Positions 29,111-38,831 are shown, counted from the stretch's first letter. The stretch: 64,000 bases of DNA from Leptospira hartskeerlii (GCF_002811475.1 NZ_NPDL01000004.1:124001-188000); one strand, 5' to 3'. Notes: generated by a model not told the origin, from the sequence alone. A program made the numbers and translations.

Positions 29111-31630
29111 CTATCCTTTCTTTTGGAATTTTTTCATCTTCACGTAAATTTTGATTTCTTCAAAATCAATTCTATCTAATTCAACAGGAAAGGTTTCACC
29201 TAACGAATATTGTTTGGTATATTTTTTAGAATAGAATGTGAAATCCGTCTCTGCTTGCAGCTCACCTTCGTCAGTAAATTCTATTGCAGGAATGATCGCT
29301 TCCACCGGAGGATTGTTCAATTCTACAAATGCAACCGCTGCTTTAAATCCTACAAGAGTTGCAGAGAATTCCTTGATCCCTGTTTTTTCCAAAAACCTAC
29401 AGGCCTTCAGTTTATAATAATCCCTTTCAGAATCCGTCGCCTTCCTCTCTTCATGAGAAGTGTGAAGACCCATTACTTTAATATCCTCTTCGGAATAAGG
29501 TTCCTGATCGGAGAGTAGAATACTTTCTAAAACTCTATGACAGACCAAATCGGGATATCGACGAATGGGAGAAGTGAAATGACAATAATCTTTGAAACCC
29601 AATCCCCAATGTCCCAGATATTCGCCTGAATAATAAGCCTGCATAAAACTTCTCAAAAGAGAAATATTAAAGAGACGTTCGGCGGGACTTCCTTCTATCA
29701 CTTGCAAGACATTGCGAATGGATTCGTAAGTTATATCCTGCAATTGCGCTTTGACCCCGTTCAATCTTAGAAAGGAATTTAACATTTCCAGTTTTTCTAC
29801 ATCCATCGGTTCATGAACACGATAGAGAGTAGGTCTTTCTTTTTTGCGAATATATTCGGCGACTTTGATGTTTGCGGAGAGCATAAATTCTTCGATCAAG
29901 ATATGAGCCTGCAGTCTATCCACAGGTTTGATCTCAATTACATTGTGTTCTGAGTCGGTAACCACCTTGGTCTCTTTCAGATTCAGATCGACTCTTCCAG
30001 AGTTCAATCTTCTCTTTCTAAGAATGTCCGCAAATTTCATCATCTGAAAGATCCAATTCTTCGGATCTCCGGATTTAATCTCTTCTTCTGCCCGATTGTA
30101 AGTATATCTTTCCTCTACGCGGATTATGGATTTATAAAATTTTGCATGGAAGATAGTTCCGCTCCAATCTGCTTCCATCTCCACTGTGAATGCGAGTCGG
30201 TTCTTTTTAGCCACAAGACTACAAAGATTTTCGGAAAGTTCAGGTGGAAGCATAGGAACCACTCTACTTCCCAAATACACGGAAGTTGCTCTAGAATAGG
30301 CCTCCACGTCCAGAGCAGAGCCTGGTTGTACATAATGAGAAACATCTGCAATATGAACGTAAAACCTGATCTTCTTACCCTCATCTATGAAGGAAATCGC
30401 ATCGTCAAAGTCCTTGGAATATTCTCCATCTATTGTGATAGATTTGAGCTGCCTCAAATCCACTCTAGAGTTCCAATTGTTCACTGTGGATTCGTCTACT
30501 TCGTCGGGAAGTTCTTCCAATTTTATTTCCTCAGGATAGAGGATTGTATAATTGTACTTCATCAGCATTCTCATCAGATCCGTGTCTTCTTTAGTATCCG
30601 ACTCGAAACGGACAAAGTGTGCTTCGTATAGATTTTTTTCGTGATCAGAATCGTGTTTCAAGGTTACGATCAAAACATCGCCAATATTGATCTCATCTTG
30701 TAGATCTTGGAGTAATGTTTTACGTGGAAGGAACCCTTCTTTCAGATCTCCTTCCATATCTAAGAAAGTCCCGATTATAAATTTATAATCTTTCTCAGTG
30801 ACCTTCATTCTATAAAGTTCACGGCCTCTACGCAGAATTGAGACAACTTCGCCTTCTAATTTTCCTTTGCGGCCGATACCTGTGGGAAGAATTTCCACGA
30901 GGTCTCCCTGGATTGCAGAAGAAGTGTATTGACCGGGAACAAATACTTCGGTTCCGGTAGTCAGCTTTACGAAGCCGTCTCCTTTTTTACTTAAGGATAT
31001 GGTTCCACTTAAGGTTTGGTTAGGGCGAACAATGATATTCTTTTTCTGGATCTCTATCAGACCTTCTTTCTCGAAAAAGATCAAAATTTCCTCTGCAGAA
31101 CGTTTTTGTTCTTGGGCTTCCCATTTTTCTCTTCTAAAACCTTTTTTCTGCCCCGCATGTGCTATGAACTTAGAGTATATCTCTTGCATAGATAGGACCT
31201 TTCCTGCTTTAGAACGGAAAAATTTTAGAAGTTTTCTGCCCGGCTCATTCTCTCTTTCCCAATCATGGCTTCCGAATTTTTTATCGTAAAATTTGGGCTT
31301 TGATGCCGGAACATGAGATTCCGGTTTAAATTCTTTCTTAAATTTCGGAGCCTTAAATTCTTTTTCTTTTTTATGCGAAGAAGGGAGTGGAGGCGGCGCT
31401 GGAGTTTTTACTTTTTTCTCCACCGGAAAAACTTCGAGTTCTGAAGAGCGAGAAGACTTATGATCTTTTTTCCTTTTAGAAACCTTCTCCTTTGCTTCCC
31501 TGAGTTTTTTTCTTAAATCATTATCTTTCGATTCTTTTGGAATGGATCGTTTATCCTTTTCAATATTCTCTTTGGTTTTTGTTTTTTTCTTTGTTTGTAT
31601 TTGTTTAACTAATTTCTTTTTTTGTGTCAT
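29111..31630 (-). CDS. rnr: Ribonuclease R with lysine-rich N-terminal extension
   Basis: An 839-residue 3'-5' exoribonuclease acting on structured RNA. After a low-complexity Lys/Glu/Pro-rich extension of about 130 residues come a winged-helix segment (KAGKVLSMQEIYSKFIAH) and cold-shock domains. The RNB catalytic domain has LKSITIDGEYSKDFDDAISF, with the metal-binding aspartates. The later RNB motif is GFKDYCHFTSPIRRYPDLVCHRVL, and a C-terminal S1 domain closes the protein. The ATG overlaps the tsaB stop by 4 bp, so it is the last gene of hslO-tsaE-tsaB-rnr. Confidence 0.95.
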   Translation of the reverse strand: MTQKKKLVKQIQTKKKTKTKENIEKDKRSIPKESKDNDLRKKLREAKEKVSKRKKDHKSSRSSELEVFPVEKKVKTPAPPPLPSSHKKEKEFKAPKFKKEFKPESHVPASKPKFYDKKFGSHDWERENEPGRKLLKFFRSKAGKVLSMQEIYSKFIAHAGQKKGFRREKWEAQEQKRSAEEILIFFEKEGLIEIQKKNIIVRPNQTLSGTISLSKKGDGFVKLTTGTEVFVPGQYTSSAIQGDLVEILPTGIGRKGKLEGEVVSILRRGRELYRMKVTEKDYKFIIGTFLDMEGDLKEGFLPRKTLLQDLQDEINIGDVLIVTLKHDSDHEKNLYEAHFVRFESDTKEDTDLMRMLMKYNYTILYPEEIKLEELPDEVDESTVNNWNSRVDLRQLKSITIDGEYSKDFDDAISFIDEGKKIRFYVHIADVSHYVQPGSALDVEAYSRATSVYLGSRVVPMLPPELSENLCSLVAKKNRLAFTVEMEADWSGTIFHAKFYKSIIRVEERYTYNRAEEEIKSGDPKNWIFQMMKFADILRKRRLNSGRVDLNLKETKVVTDSEHNVIEIKPVDRLQAHILIEEFMLSANIKVAEYIRKKERPTLYRVHEPMDVEKLEMLNSFLRLNGVKAQLQDITYESIRNVLQVIEGSPAERLFNISLLRSFMQAYYSGEYLGHWGLGFKDYCHFTSPIRRYPDLVCHRVLESILLSDQEPYSEEDIKVMGLHTSHEERKATDSERDYYKLKACRFLEKTGIKEFSATLVGFKAAVAFVELNNPPVEAIIPAIEFTDEGELQAETDFTFYSKKYTKQYSLGETFPVELDRIDFEEIKIYVKMKKFQKKG

Positions 31631-32316
31631 GTATAATATACCTTAGGCTTGTCGTCAGCGTAAGTTCCTCTTAGATAATTCGGAACCAATTGCAAATACG
31701 AATGATCTTCCGGCTTAGATAATGCCTTTTTGATCTCGCTAGACTTCTCCAATAAACTCGCTTCCGGTGAAGGAAGACTTTCTTTCATATTTGTTCCCGC
31801 AAAAAATTCGGGAGAGTCGCTGAACTTAATTCCTGTAAGATAAGAGCCTATCCTATCTTCCGGGATGGTTTCCGGAATCATATCCGGAGCAATGTCCAAG
31901 GTGCCCCAATATCCTCTGGAGTCTCTTAGACCGAAATAGATTTTCCCTTGTTTCGCTTCAATTCCTACACAGACGGGAGATTCGGATTCCGCATAATACT
32001 GGCAGGTGTACAATTCTAAACTATCAATTCCCAAAACCGGAATATTCCAGATCTGTGAAAAGTTCCGTGCAGTAGCCACGGAGATCCTGATCCCAGTAAA
32101 AGACCCGGGACCGGTTGCAGTCACTATTATATCAGGTTTTTCCCAATCGGATACCTTCAAACAATTGGAAATTTCTTTAATGAGCAAGAGAGAAGATTCT
32201 CTATTATGTAATTCTCTGTACTCGGAAAGTTTTTCCAGATTGCCGTCATCCGTTTTAAGATAACATCCCACTAAGATCCAAGAGTTGGTAGCATCGAAGA
32301 ATAATATTTTTGTCAT
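31627..32316 (-). CDS. tsaB: tRNA t6A synthesis protein TsaB
   Basis: A 229-residue YeaZ/TsaB protein, partner of TsaD in placing threonylcarbamoyl on A37 of ANN-reading tRNAs. The family motif VTATGPGSFTGIRISVATARNFS is clear near residues 65-87, and LGIDSLELYTCQ follows. The degenerate ASKHA fold starts ILFFDATNSW. It is coupled by ATGA overlaps to tsaE upstream and rnr downstream. tsaD is not in the window. Confidence 0.93.
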   Translation of the reverse strand: MTKILFFDATNSWILVGCYLKTDDGNLEKLSEYRELHNRESSLLLIKEISNCLKVSDWEKPDIIVTATGPGSFTGIRISVATARNFSQIWNIPVLGIDSLELYTCQYYAESESPVCVGIEAKQGKIYFGLRDSRGYWGTLDIAPDMIPETIPEDRIGSYLTGIKFSDSPEFFAGTNMKESLPSPEASLLEKSSEIKKALSKPEDHSYLQLVPNYLRGTYADDKPKVYYT

Positions 32317-32873
32317 AGGATTTTCTCCGACTTCAGGAAAGATTCAATCTGTAGATCGGGCCTTCTCCATTCTTCTCCTAAAAATTGGATCTGCAGATTT
32401 CTAGTATCTTCGTCAGCTTCTTCCATATTAATTTTAACACGGAATTTTCTCTCTTTAAATTCAGGTTCCGCTTTTTCCCACCATTCTATCAGAGAAATCC
32501 CTTTGCCGTTCCAATATTCTTCAAAACCCAAGTCAGAAACTTCTTCCGAAGAACCGATCCGATATAGATCAAAATGAAAGATCTCTAATGGATCTCCCGA
32601 TTGGTTTTGGATTCCTGGAAAAGAATACTCATTCATCAAAGTATAAGTAGGAGAATTTACAAATAGATTGGATTTATCCAATCCAGGTTTCAAATGATCC
32701 AACAAAGCCTTCACAAGTTTAGAAACGAATGTGGTTTTGCCTGAGCCCATTTTTCCGGAAAGAAGAAGTAGGGGAAATTTTCCCTCTTTCCAGACAGCCG
32801 CGACAATCCCTGCAAGTTTCGAGACAGGAATATCGATAGAATCTAAGGTAAGATTTTCAAACCGTCCTGACAT
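32313..32873 (-). CDS. tsaE: tRNA t6A synthesis ATPase TsaE
   Basis: A 186-residue P-loop ATPase of the TsaE/YjeE family. LLSGKMGSGKTTFVSKLVKAL is the Walker A region. SPTYTLMNEY and IFHFDLYRIGSSEEVSDLGFEEYW are the diagnostic TsaE blocks, and ISLIEWWEKAE follows. TsaE drives turnover of the TsaB-TsaD complex. It is coupled to tsaB by a 4-bp overlap and follows hslO by 8 bp. Confidence 0.95.
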   Translation of the reverse strand: MSGRFENLTLDSIDIPVSKLAGIVAAVWKEGKFPLLLLSGKMGSGKTTFVSKLVKALLDHLKPGLDKSNLFVNSPTYTLMNEYSFPGIQNQSGDPLEIFHFDLYRIGSSEEVSDLGFEEYWNGKGISLIEWWEKAEPEFKERKFRVKINMEEADEDTRNLQIQFLGEEWRRPDLQIESFLKSEKIL

Positions 32874-32881
32874 TCTACTTT

Positions 32882-33739
32882 CTAAAATAACTCTAAGACC
32901 TGTGCCTTTGGAAATCTATAAATAGAATTACAGAATTCGCAGGTGACTTCGATCTGTCCTTGCTCTTCTGCGATATCCATTGCTTCTTCTTTTCCTAAAT
33001 TTTGAATGAGTTCCTTGATCTTCTCTTCGGAACAATCGCATCTGTATTCAGGTCTTCCCGTTTCTAAGATCTCGAATTTTGTATTCCAAGATGATTGCAG
33101 AATTTCTAATGCTTGCGAAACAGTTCCTTCGTAAACTTTGGATTTTTCTTCTTCAAGTTTTCCCGCTAATTCTCTTACTGCATCTATATGTTCCTGTCTT
33201 GCTTCCGGCAATGCCTGTAAGAATAGACCTTTGATCCTCCAGTGCAAACCTTCCAATTTAATATAAGCTACTAAAAAGGAAGGAACCTGCTCCGAGTCTC
33301 TCAGATAGTTTTCAATGTTTGCTTCGAAACTTTGGTTCCTAAAAGGAACGATAGATTGATAGATACATTCTCCGTCTTTCCAACGGAATACTTTTAAGAT
33401 CCCTAAATTTTCCTCGGAGATCTGTCCGGATTCGATATCTTCTTCCGGACGGTGTCTTAGTGTCGCCTTTAATTTTCCATCACGAGTACTATAGGCTAGA
33501 ACCGAATGTATCTCTGTGTCGTCGTAAAAGCGAATTTGAACGCTTACTTTTGTGTCTTCTTTTACTAGATCCGCTAAGAAGAATGCAGCAAGCATTGTCC
33601 TTGCCAGAAGCTCTGTCCCCGCATCGTCGAAACCGTGTAAGTTAGACGCTGCTGTTACTGCGTAGGAAATTTCGGCTGAGGAAAAACGGAAATGAACGTC
33701 GGGAAGAATCCCATAATGGTATATGTCGTGATTTTCCAT
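32882..33739 (-). CDS. hslO: Redox-regulated chaperone Hsp33
   Basis: A 285-residue holdase chaperone activated by oxidation. The C-terminal zinc switch has CDC (near residue 242) and CEFC (near residue 270), matching the CxC...CxxC pattern. The N-terminal domain includes SNLHGFDDAGTELLARTMLAAFFLADLVK and GILKVFRWKDGE. This is the first gene of the cluster with tsaE, tsaB and rnr. It is divergent from the GH42 gene across 172 bp that hold no other gene. Confidence 0.95.
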   Translation of the reverse strand: MENHDIYHYGILPDVHFRFSSAEISYAVTAASNLHGFDDAGTELLARTMLAAFFLADLVKEDTKVSVQIRFYDDTEIHSVLAYSTRDGKLKATLRHRPEEDIESGQISEENLGILKVFRWKDGECIYQSIVPFRNQSFEANIENYLRDSEQVPSFLVAYIKLEGLHWRIKGLFLQALPEARQEHIDAVRELAGKLEEEKSKVYEGTVSQALEILQSSWNTKFEILETGRPEYRCDCSEEKIKELIQNLGKEEAMDIAEEQGQIEVTCEFCNSIYRFPKAQVLELF

Positions 33740-33911
33740 GCAATGTTTGGATTCCCGACCTTCTAGGACGAGGTTCTAATCTATTCTCCCTGAATCGTAT
33801 CGAAAAGACAGTATTTTTTCCGAATTTCAATAGGAATTCCCGGTTTTCTTTCTGGAAAGATCTTCCCTCAAGAGAATCATCGTCTCTACCTTTTTAACAT
33901 GCGAGGACCGA

Positions 33912-35891
33912 ATGATTTTCGGAGCTGATTATTATCCTGAACAATGGACTCCCAAAGATTGGGAAGAAGATATTCGGATCATGAAGAATATGGGACTAAC
34001 TAGAGTCCGTCTCGCAGAGTTTTCTTGGGCCCTAGTCGAACCTAAAGAAGGGTTATTCGATTTTTCTTTTTGGAAGAAGATGTTGGATCTCTTTCATAAA
34101 CATAAAATGGATGTGATCCTGGGAACTCCAACCGCCACATTTCCTCCTTGGCTTGCGAAAAAATATCCTGACGTTCTCCAAGTGAGAGATGGAGTTCTAA
34201 GAAATATAGGAACGAGAAGACAGGCATGTTTCTCTTCTCCGAATTATAAAAAAGCTGTGGTTCGGGTCGTGACTAAGATGGCCCAAACATTAGGAAATCA
34301 TCCTGCCGTAATCGGCTGGCAAATAGATAATGAGATCGGTCATGAAGGATCAGATATTGATCATTCAGAAACTTCTCTCAAGGCATTTCGTCTTTGGCTG
34401 AAATCAAAATACAAAACGATCCAAAACCTGAACGATACTTGGGGAAGTATTTTTTGGGGAGTGATCTTCAATGATTGGAATGAGATCCCACTTCCAGGTC
34501 CTCATGTGAGTGCCGGCTTTAATCCTTCTATGATCCAAGACTTTTACAGATTCCATTCGGATACTATCGTGGATTTTGTAAAATTGCAGTCGGACATTGT
34601 GAGAAAATTTTCTCCTAATAGAAAACTCACTACGAATTTATATCCAAGTCCTTTTCTTCCTGTGATTGATATGAGCGAATTATTCACTCATTTAGATTAC
34701 GTATCATGGGACAATTATCCAACCTGGGGAGACCAAGAAGAACCTTTCCCTCATCCATTCATCTCTGCAATGCATCAATACAATCGTGGTTTGAAAGATC
34801 TTCCGTTTACTGTGATGGAACAAATTTCAGGATTTCAAGGACATGATACTTTAGGTTATCTTCCCGCTCCAGGTCAGATACAACTTTGGATGAAGCAAGC
34901 AATCGTACAAGGAGCCGAGCAAATCGTATTTTTCAGATATAGAACTGCAAGATTCGGACAAGAACAACTTTGCTATGGGATTTTAGACCACGATAAATCT
35001 CTGACCGATAGATACCTTGAATTGCAAAAAGGTATCTCTGAGATCTTACCGGAAGCGAAGGACTTTGTCTCTGAACATTTTAATGCTGATATTGCCGTTC
35101 TTCATGATATTGAGAACGCAAGAAATTTCAAACACCAACCTATTTCTTCCGGTTTAAAACATAGTCCTGTTCCTTTTGCGCAGGTCGGCTATGATATCGA
35201 GATGGCAACTTGGTTTGCAGGTCTCAACATTCTAAATGTAAATACTCACTTCTTACCCATCTCCAAAACCAACTTTTCCAAATACAAAGTTTTGGTCCTT
35301 CCCCTTTATGCAATGGTAGATGATCTCATTGTTAAAAAATTAGAGCAATTCGTTAGAGAGGGAGGTGTTTTAGTTTTAGGATATAGAGCAGGCTTGAAGG
35401 ATAAAAATTCATGGATGTTGGACTCTCAGGTGCCTGGTCCATTCTCCGAAATGGCTGGTGTAAACGTGAGAAAGTTTGAAGCAGTAGGAAATCGAAACGT
35501 TACCTTCCGATTCAGGGTTTTACCTGGAACTTGCTCCAAAATTTGTGAGATCCTGGAACCTACTACGGCCAAAGTTTGGGCAAGATATTCCGATAATAAG
35601 AAATTTTATAAAGGAAAACCTGTCATAACTTGTAATCGATTCGGAAAAGGATCTGTCGTATACGTTGGAGCGAGTCTGAGTCCGATCTCGTTTATGCTAT
35701 TGTACAGAAGAACGTTAAGAATGGCAGGCATCCCATTTACTTTTTACGGGCCAACAGTAGAGCGCAGTTTTAGAAAGGGAAAGTCCAAAGACTACGAAAT
35801 TTTTATCAATCATTCCGGTAAGAAGACTCTTGCAGGTTTCAAGCTACTCAAACCATACGAGGTGAGGATCCTGCCTAAAACGAAAAAATGA
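33912..35891 (+). CDS. GH42 family beta-galactosidase
   Basis: A 659-residue glycoside hydrolase. The N-terminus (FGADYYPEQWTPKDWEEDIRIMKNMGLTRVRLAEFSWALVEP) is typical of GH42. The acid/base Glu is in IGWQIDNEIG (about residue 142) and the nucleophile Glu in FTVMEQISG (about residue 305). A trimerisation domain (about 390-590) and a small C-terminal beta domain follow. No signal peptide is seen, so it acts inside the cell on galactosides. AGGA stands before the ATG. The next gene is coupled by a 4-bp overlap. Confidence 0.94.
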   Translation: MIFGADYYPEQWTPKDWEEDIRIMKNMGLTRVRLAEFSWALVEPKEGLFDFSFWKKMLDLFHKHKMDVILGTPTATFPPWLAKKYPDVLQVRDGVLRNIGTRRQACFSSPNYKKAVVRVVTKMAQTLGNHPAVIGWQIDNEIGHEGSDIDHSETSLKAFRLWLKSKYKTIQNLNDTWGSIFWGVIFNDWNEIPLPGPHVSAGFNPSMIQDFYRFHSDTIVDFVKLQSDIVRKFSPNRKLTTNLYPSPFLPVIDMSELFTHLDYVSWDNYPTWGDQEEPFPHPFISAMHQYNRGLKDLPFTVMEQISGFQGHDTLGYLPAPGQIQLWMKQAIVQGAEQIVFFRYRTARFGQEQLCYGILDHDKSLTDRYLELQKGISEILPEAKDFVSEHFNADIAVLHDIENARNFKHQPISSGLKHSPVPFAQVGYDIEMATWFAGLNILNVNTHFLPISKTNFSKYKVLVLPLYAMVDDLIVKKLEQFVREGGVLVLGYRAGLKDKNSWMLDSQVPGPFSEMAGVNVRKFEAVGNRNVTFRFRVLPGTCSKICEILEPTTAKVWARYSDNKKFYKGKPVITCNRFGKGSVVYVGASLSPISFMLLYRRTLRMAGIPFTFYGPTVERSFRKGKSKDYEIFINHSGKKTLAGFKLLKPYEVRILPKTKK

Positions 35892-36829
35892 AGCTGAATG
35901 AAGTTAAAGAATTAAATAGGCTCTTACAGAATCATTCGAATGGAAAGAATAAGGAAAACTCCATTTACGTGGATAATCTTCATACTTCCTTCGTTGAATT
36001 CGAAGAAAAGTTTATTCTACCTTCTACTTCCGTTTTCGAAATAGAGTTTAGCGCTGCAGAAAGTTTTCTGAAATCTATTCTTCATCTTGCTCCGGAGTTA
36101 GTTGCAGATTCGCTCGTTCTTCCGGAACCCAGACCAAAAAGAGATATTGATCGTTTGTTTCTGATCAAACCGTTTTATACGGAAGGAGAAATATTCAGAG
36201 AAAATTCTCCGGAAGTATGGAAAGAACGACTCCCTCCATTTGCAATCGTTACCAGCTTTCATGTGATGCATCTCGGTGGAGCACCTAAGGAAGATATTTA
36301 TGCCCAAGCTTCTCAAGGGAAAACTATGTCCGTTTACACCAAAAGGGCTTACTTTTCTTCCAGAGTAATTCCTCTGGATTCTCTTACTGTGTTAGAAGGT
36401 GCAGTGATTGACTTTACCGCTAAGAAGTACCAAGAGTCGGACTTCATGGTTCAGATCTCCAGAGATACTTTCGAAGGAGTAAGGCATACTTATTCTGAAA
36501 TTTTTGATGAGGTAGACTACTCGAAGCAGATAAGCTTTATCCATGAGTCCTTGGGGATCACTCCTACAGACTGGACCCTCGGAAAAATATTCGCTCCTTT
36601 AGCGGTGGAATACCTAACCCTGACCGCCAGATTTTTGGATCCTTCCCTAGATAAGATCGCAAAGGATTTTAATTCGTTTCACCAAGTAGTTGATCTTTTG
36701 TTAAGACCAGGCAGCATGACCTTAGAAGAATCTGCCCGAAATTCATTCTTCGCTTGGCTCCGATCTCATAAGTCGGAGAGGATCATTTCCCCCTCGGGAA
36801 ACATGGCCTGGAAAATTTTACGGGTATAA
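35888..36829 (+). CDS. Unknown protein coupled to GH42
   Basis: A 313-residue protein without a signal peptide or clear membrane helix. I do not recognise the family. It is acidic and mixed alpha/beta. Distinct stretches are FVEFEEKFILPSTSVFEIEFSAAESF, LPPFAIVTSFHVMHLGGAPKEDIYAQASQGKTMSVYTKRAYFSSRVIP and a helical C-terminus. Its ATG overlaps the GH42 stop, so production is tied to the galactosidase. An inositol-phosphatase-like gene follows after 18 bp. Confidence 0.8.
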   Translation: MKLNEVKELNRLLQNHSNGKNKENSIYVDNLHTSFVEFEEKFILPSTSVFEIEFSAAESFLKSILHLAPELVADSLVLPEPRPKRDIDRLFLIKPFYTEGEIFRENSPEVWKERLPPFAIVTSFHVMHLGGAPKEDIYAQASQGKTMSVYTKRAYFSSRVIPLDSLTVLEGAVIDFTAKKYQESDFMVQISRDTFEGVRHTYSEIFDEVDYSKQISFIHESLGITPTDWTLGKIFAPLAVEYLTLTARFLDPSLDKIAKDFNSFHQVVDLLLRPGSMTLEESARNSFFAWLRSHKSERIISPSGNMAWKILRV

Positions 36830-36847
36830 AGGACATAAGACCCGAAC

Positions 36848-37693
36848 ATGGAATCCTTAGCACCTCCCATAGATTTCCCTCTTGAAGAAGTGAAGAAGAG
36901 AGTGAAATCAGTCCAATCCGTATCCGGGCTTATACTGGAATCCGCTCGTAAACTCCAAAAAGAGATCCGAGTTTTCGGGATCGTAAGCGACTCCGAAGAA
37001 AAAGACCGCATTCATAAAGCGGATGAATTGATGGGAAAATTCCTGATCGATTTTATCCGACAAAACTTTCCAAACGACTCCATTATTTCAGAAGATTATT
37101 TCAAACATGAAGGAAGCAATTCTTTCCGTTGGGTTCTGGATCCGATCGACGGATCTATGAACTTTGTAAGAGGAATCCCTCTTTATTGTGTGTCTGTTGG
37201 TTTAGAACATAGAGAAACTCCTGTCGCAGGGGTTGTATTCGCACCTGAGTTGGACACACGTTATTCCGCAATTTTAAGCCAAGGTGCATTCAAAAACGGA
37301 CTCAGAATTGATGTTTCTAACACGGACGCGCTTGCAAGATCGCTTTTAGTATCCAGTTTTCCTACAAATAGAAAGGAAATTTTGAACGAGGTTATCTCCG
37401 ACATCACTGCATTTATCAGCTGCGGTAGATCCATGAGAAGAACAGGATCTTTTGTTTTAGATACATGTTGGGTTGCGGAAGGTGTGCTCGACGGTATATG
37501 GGAGAAGGGCGTAAAACTCTGGGATACGGTTGCAAGCTCCGTGATCTTAACGGAAGCAGGCGGAAAACTCACTGACTTTCAAGGAAAACACTTCTTATCC
37601 GGTCAGGCAGAAGTAGTAGCTTCCAATGGAAGGATCCATAAGCAGATCATCGACATTCTCCGAAATGTTCGGATCTCCATCGGAAGAAATTAA
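36848..37693 (+). CDS. Inositol monophosphatase family protein
   Basis: A 281-residue Mg-dependent phosphatase of the IMPase/CysQ/FBPase-like fold. SIISEDY supplies the first metal Glu. WVLDPIDGSMNFVRGIPLYCVSVGLE is the DPIDG(T/S)xNF motif (about residues 98-105), and KLWDTVASSVILTEAGGKLTDFQG is the second motif with WD. The substrate may be inositol phosphate, a nucleotide phosphate or another sugar phosphate. It is last in the GH42 run and convergent with the cytochrome gene. Confidence 0.92.
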   Translation: MESLAPPIDFPLEEVKKRVKSVQSVSGLILESARKLQKEIRVFGIVSDSEEKDRIHKADELMGKFLIDFIRQNFPNDSIISEDYFKHEGSNSFRWVLDPIDGSMNFVRGIPLYCVSVGLEHRETPVAGVVFAPELDTRYSAILSQGAFKNGLRIDVSNTDALARSLLVSSFPTNRKEILNEVISDITAFISCGRSMRRTGSFVLDTCWVAEGVLDGIWEKGVKLWDTVASSVILTEAGGKLTDFQGKHFLSGQAEVVASNGRIHKQIIDILRNVRISIGRN

Positions 37694-37741
37694 GAAGAAG
37701 GGAACGGCGAAGATCATCGATCACTCGCCAATCCAAATCTA

Positions 37742-38116
37742 TTACTGTTTCAAAAACTCTTCTAAAGATCTTATCTGAGCTTCCGCAAAATTAAAACGGG
37801 TCATTGCAGTACTCTGACGTTTAGGAACGTATCCTGGAGGATATTCTCCTCTCATTCTCGCTTCCAATAATTCATAAGAAGAATTTCCGACAGAAGGACC
37901 AACGGCTCCATCGAGTTTCGGGTTTGCATTATGACAGGCAATACAGTTTGCCATATACAATCCTCTACCAGCTTCTGCTTCCGGAGAAAGCGGTTTGGAT
38001 TCTTTACAGAAAGAGAATACAGATAATAAAAAAGCTAAGAGTAGGAAGCTAAAAAAAGAAAGGCGGTGATTACCGCCCTTCTCGCTTCCACTCCGATCGA
38101 TTTGGAATGGATTCAT
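37742..38116 (-). CDS. c-type cytochrome lipoprotein
   Basis: A 124-residue protein with signal segment LSFFSFLLLAFLLSVFSFC, where Cys37 gives a spirochaete-style lipobox (FSFC). The haem site is CIACH near residue 59, and the Met ligand is possibly in STAMTRF. Helical packing fits a small class I cytochrome c in the periplasm. AGGA precedes the ATG. The gene lies 10 bp downstream of the PuuD-like membrane protein. In PuuD enzymes these two parts form one polypeptide, so they are likely partners. Confidence 0.9.
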   Translation of the reverse strand: MNPFQIDRSGSEKGGNHRLSFFSFLLLAFLLSVFSFCKESKPLSPEAEAGRGLYMANCIACHNANPKLDGAVGPSVGNSSYELLEARMRGEYPPGYVPKRQSTAMTRFNFAEAQIRSLEEFLKQ

Positions 38117-38126
38117 TCAATATTCC

Positions 38127-38831
38127 TTAAGCAGTTAAAAGAACTTCCATCAGAACGTAAGTAACTAAAGCAAAAATCACTCCGCTTGTAATTACAGCTT
38201 TTACGGTTTTGATCGGCTTAACAGTAGGTCCGTTTTGATCCGCTTTTAAAGCATTCACTTCGAAAATCACGATCAAAAGTACGATAATTCCGAGGAAAAC
38301 TCTCAACTTGTCCGGGCTATAATTAATAGGAAGGTTACGAGCCGCTCCCATCGCAAATAACATTGGAATAGAGAAGAAAGTGTTAGTTCTAGAAGCTACG
38401 AAAGCGCGGTTTGCGTTAGGAGCAGGATCCACAGTGGTTTCTCCTTTAGCTTTCGCGATCACAACTTTTTGATTCGGCCAGATTACGAACCAAACGTTCG
38501 CCCACATAACCGTTCCAAAAAGCGCACCCACTAGAATTACTACGACCCATTGGGAATTATGCGGAATACCTTGAACTCCAAGTGCGATAGCGATCATCGC
38601 AATACCGGATAAGAAGGTAAACATTGCGCCCCAACGGAACCACCATAATGCGCGTGGAACTAATTTCTGAGTTGCGTTCTTTTTTGTATCCGCATCGGTT
38701 TCGTTGAAGAAGGGACCTTGTACAAAGTTGAAATAGTACAACATTCCGATCCAGGTTACCCCGGATAAAAAGTGAATGTACTTAACTAAGTAATAAAGCC
38801 CGTTCGTGGTGGTAAACAGGGTTAATTCCAT
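38127..38831 (-). CDS. PuuD-like (urate oxidase N-terminal) membrane protein
   Basis: A 234-residue protein with about seven membrane helices. GLYYLVKYIHFLSGVTWIGMLYYFNFVQGPFF and ALWWFRWGAMFTFLSGIAMIAIA match the N-terminal membrane domain of urate hydroxylase PuuD. Conserved His in KYIHF and later positions could bind haem. GGAGGA five bases before the ATG at 38831 decides the start over an upstream GTG. PuuD normally has a fused cytochrome c domain; here that domain is a separate lipoprotein gene. Urate oxidation is not proven, and electron transport of another kind is possible. Confidence 0.85.
   Translation of the reverse strand: MELTLFTTTNGLYYLVKYIHFLSGVTWIGMLYYFNFVQGPFFNETDADTKKNATQKLVPRALWWFRWGAMFTFLSGIAMIAIALGVQGIPHNSQWVVVILVGALFGTVMWANVWFVIWPNQKVVIAKAKGETTVDPAPNANRAFVASRTNTFFSIPMLFAMGAARNLPINYSPDKLRVFLGIIVLLIVIFEVNALKADQNGPTVKPIKTVKAVITSGVIFALVTYVLMEVLLTA

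Noticed and set aside
37706..37729. GGCGA/TCGCC hairpin between convergent genes as a terminator
   Set aside because: Only five outer pairs plus an inner GATC stem, and no U-tract.
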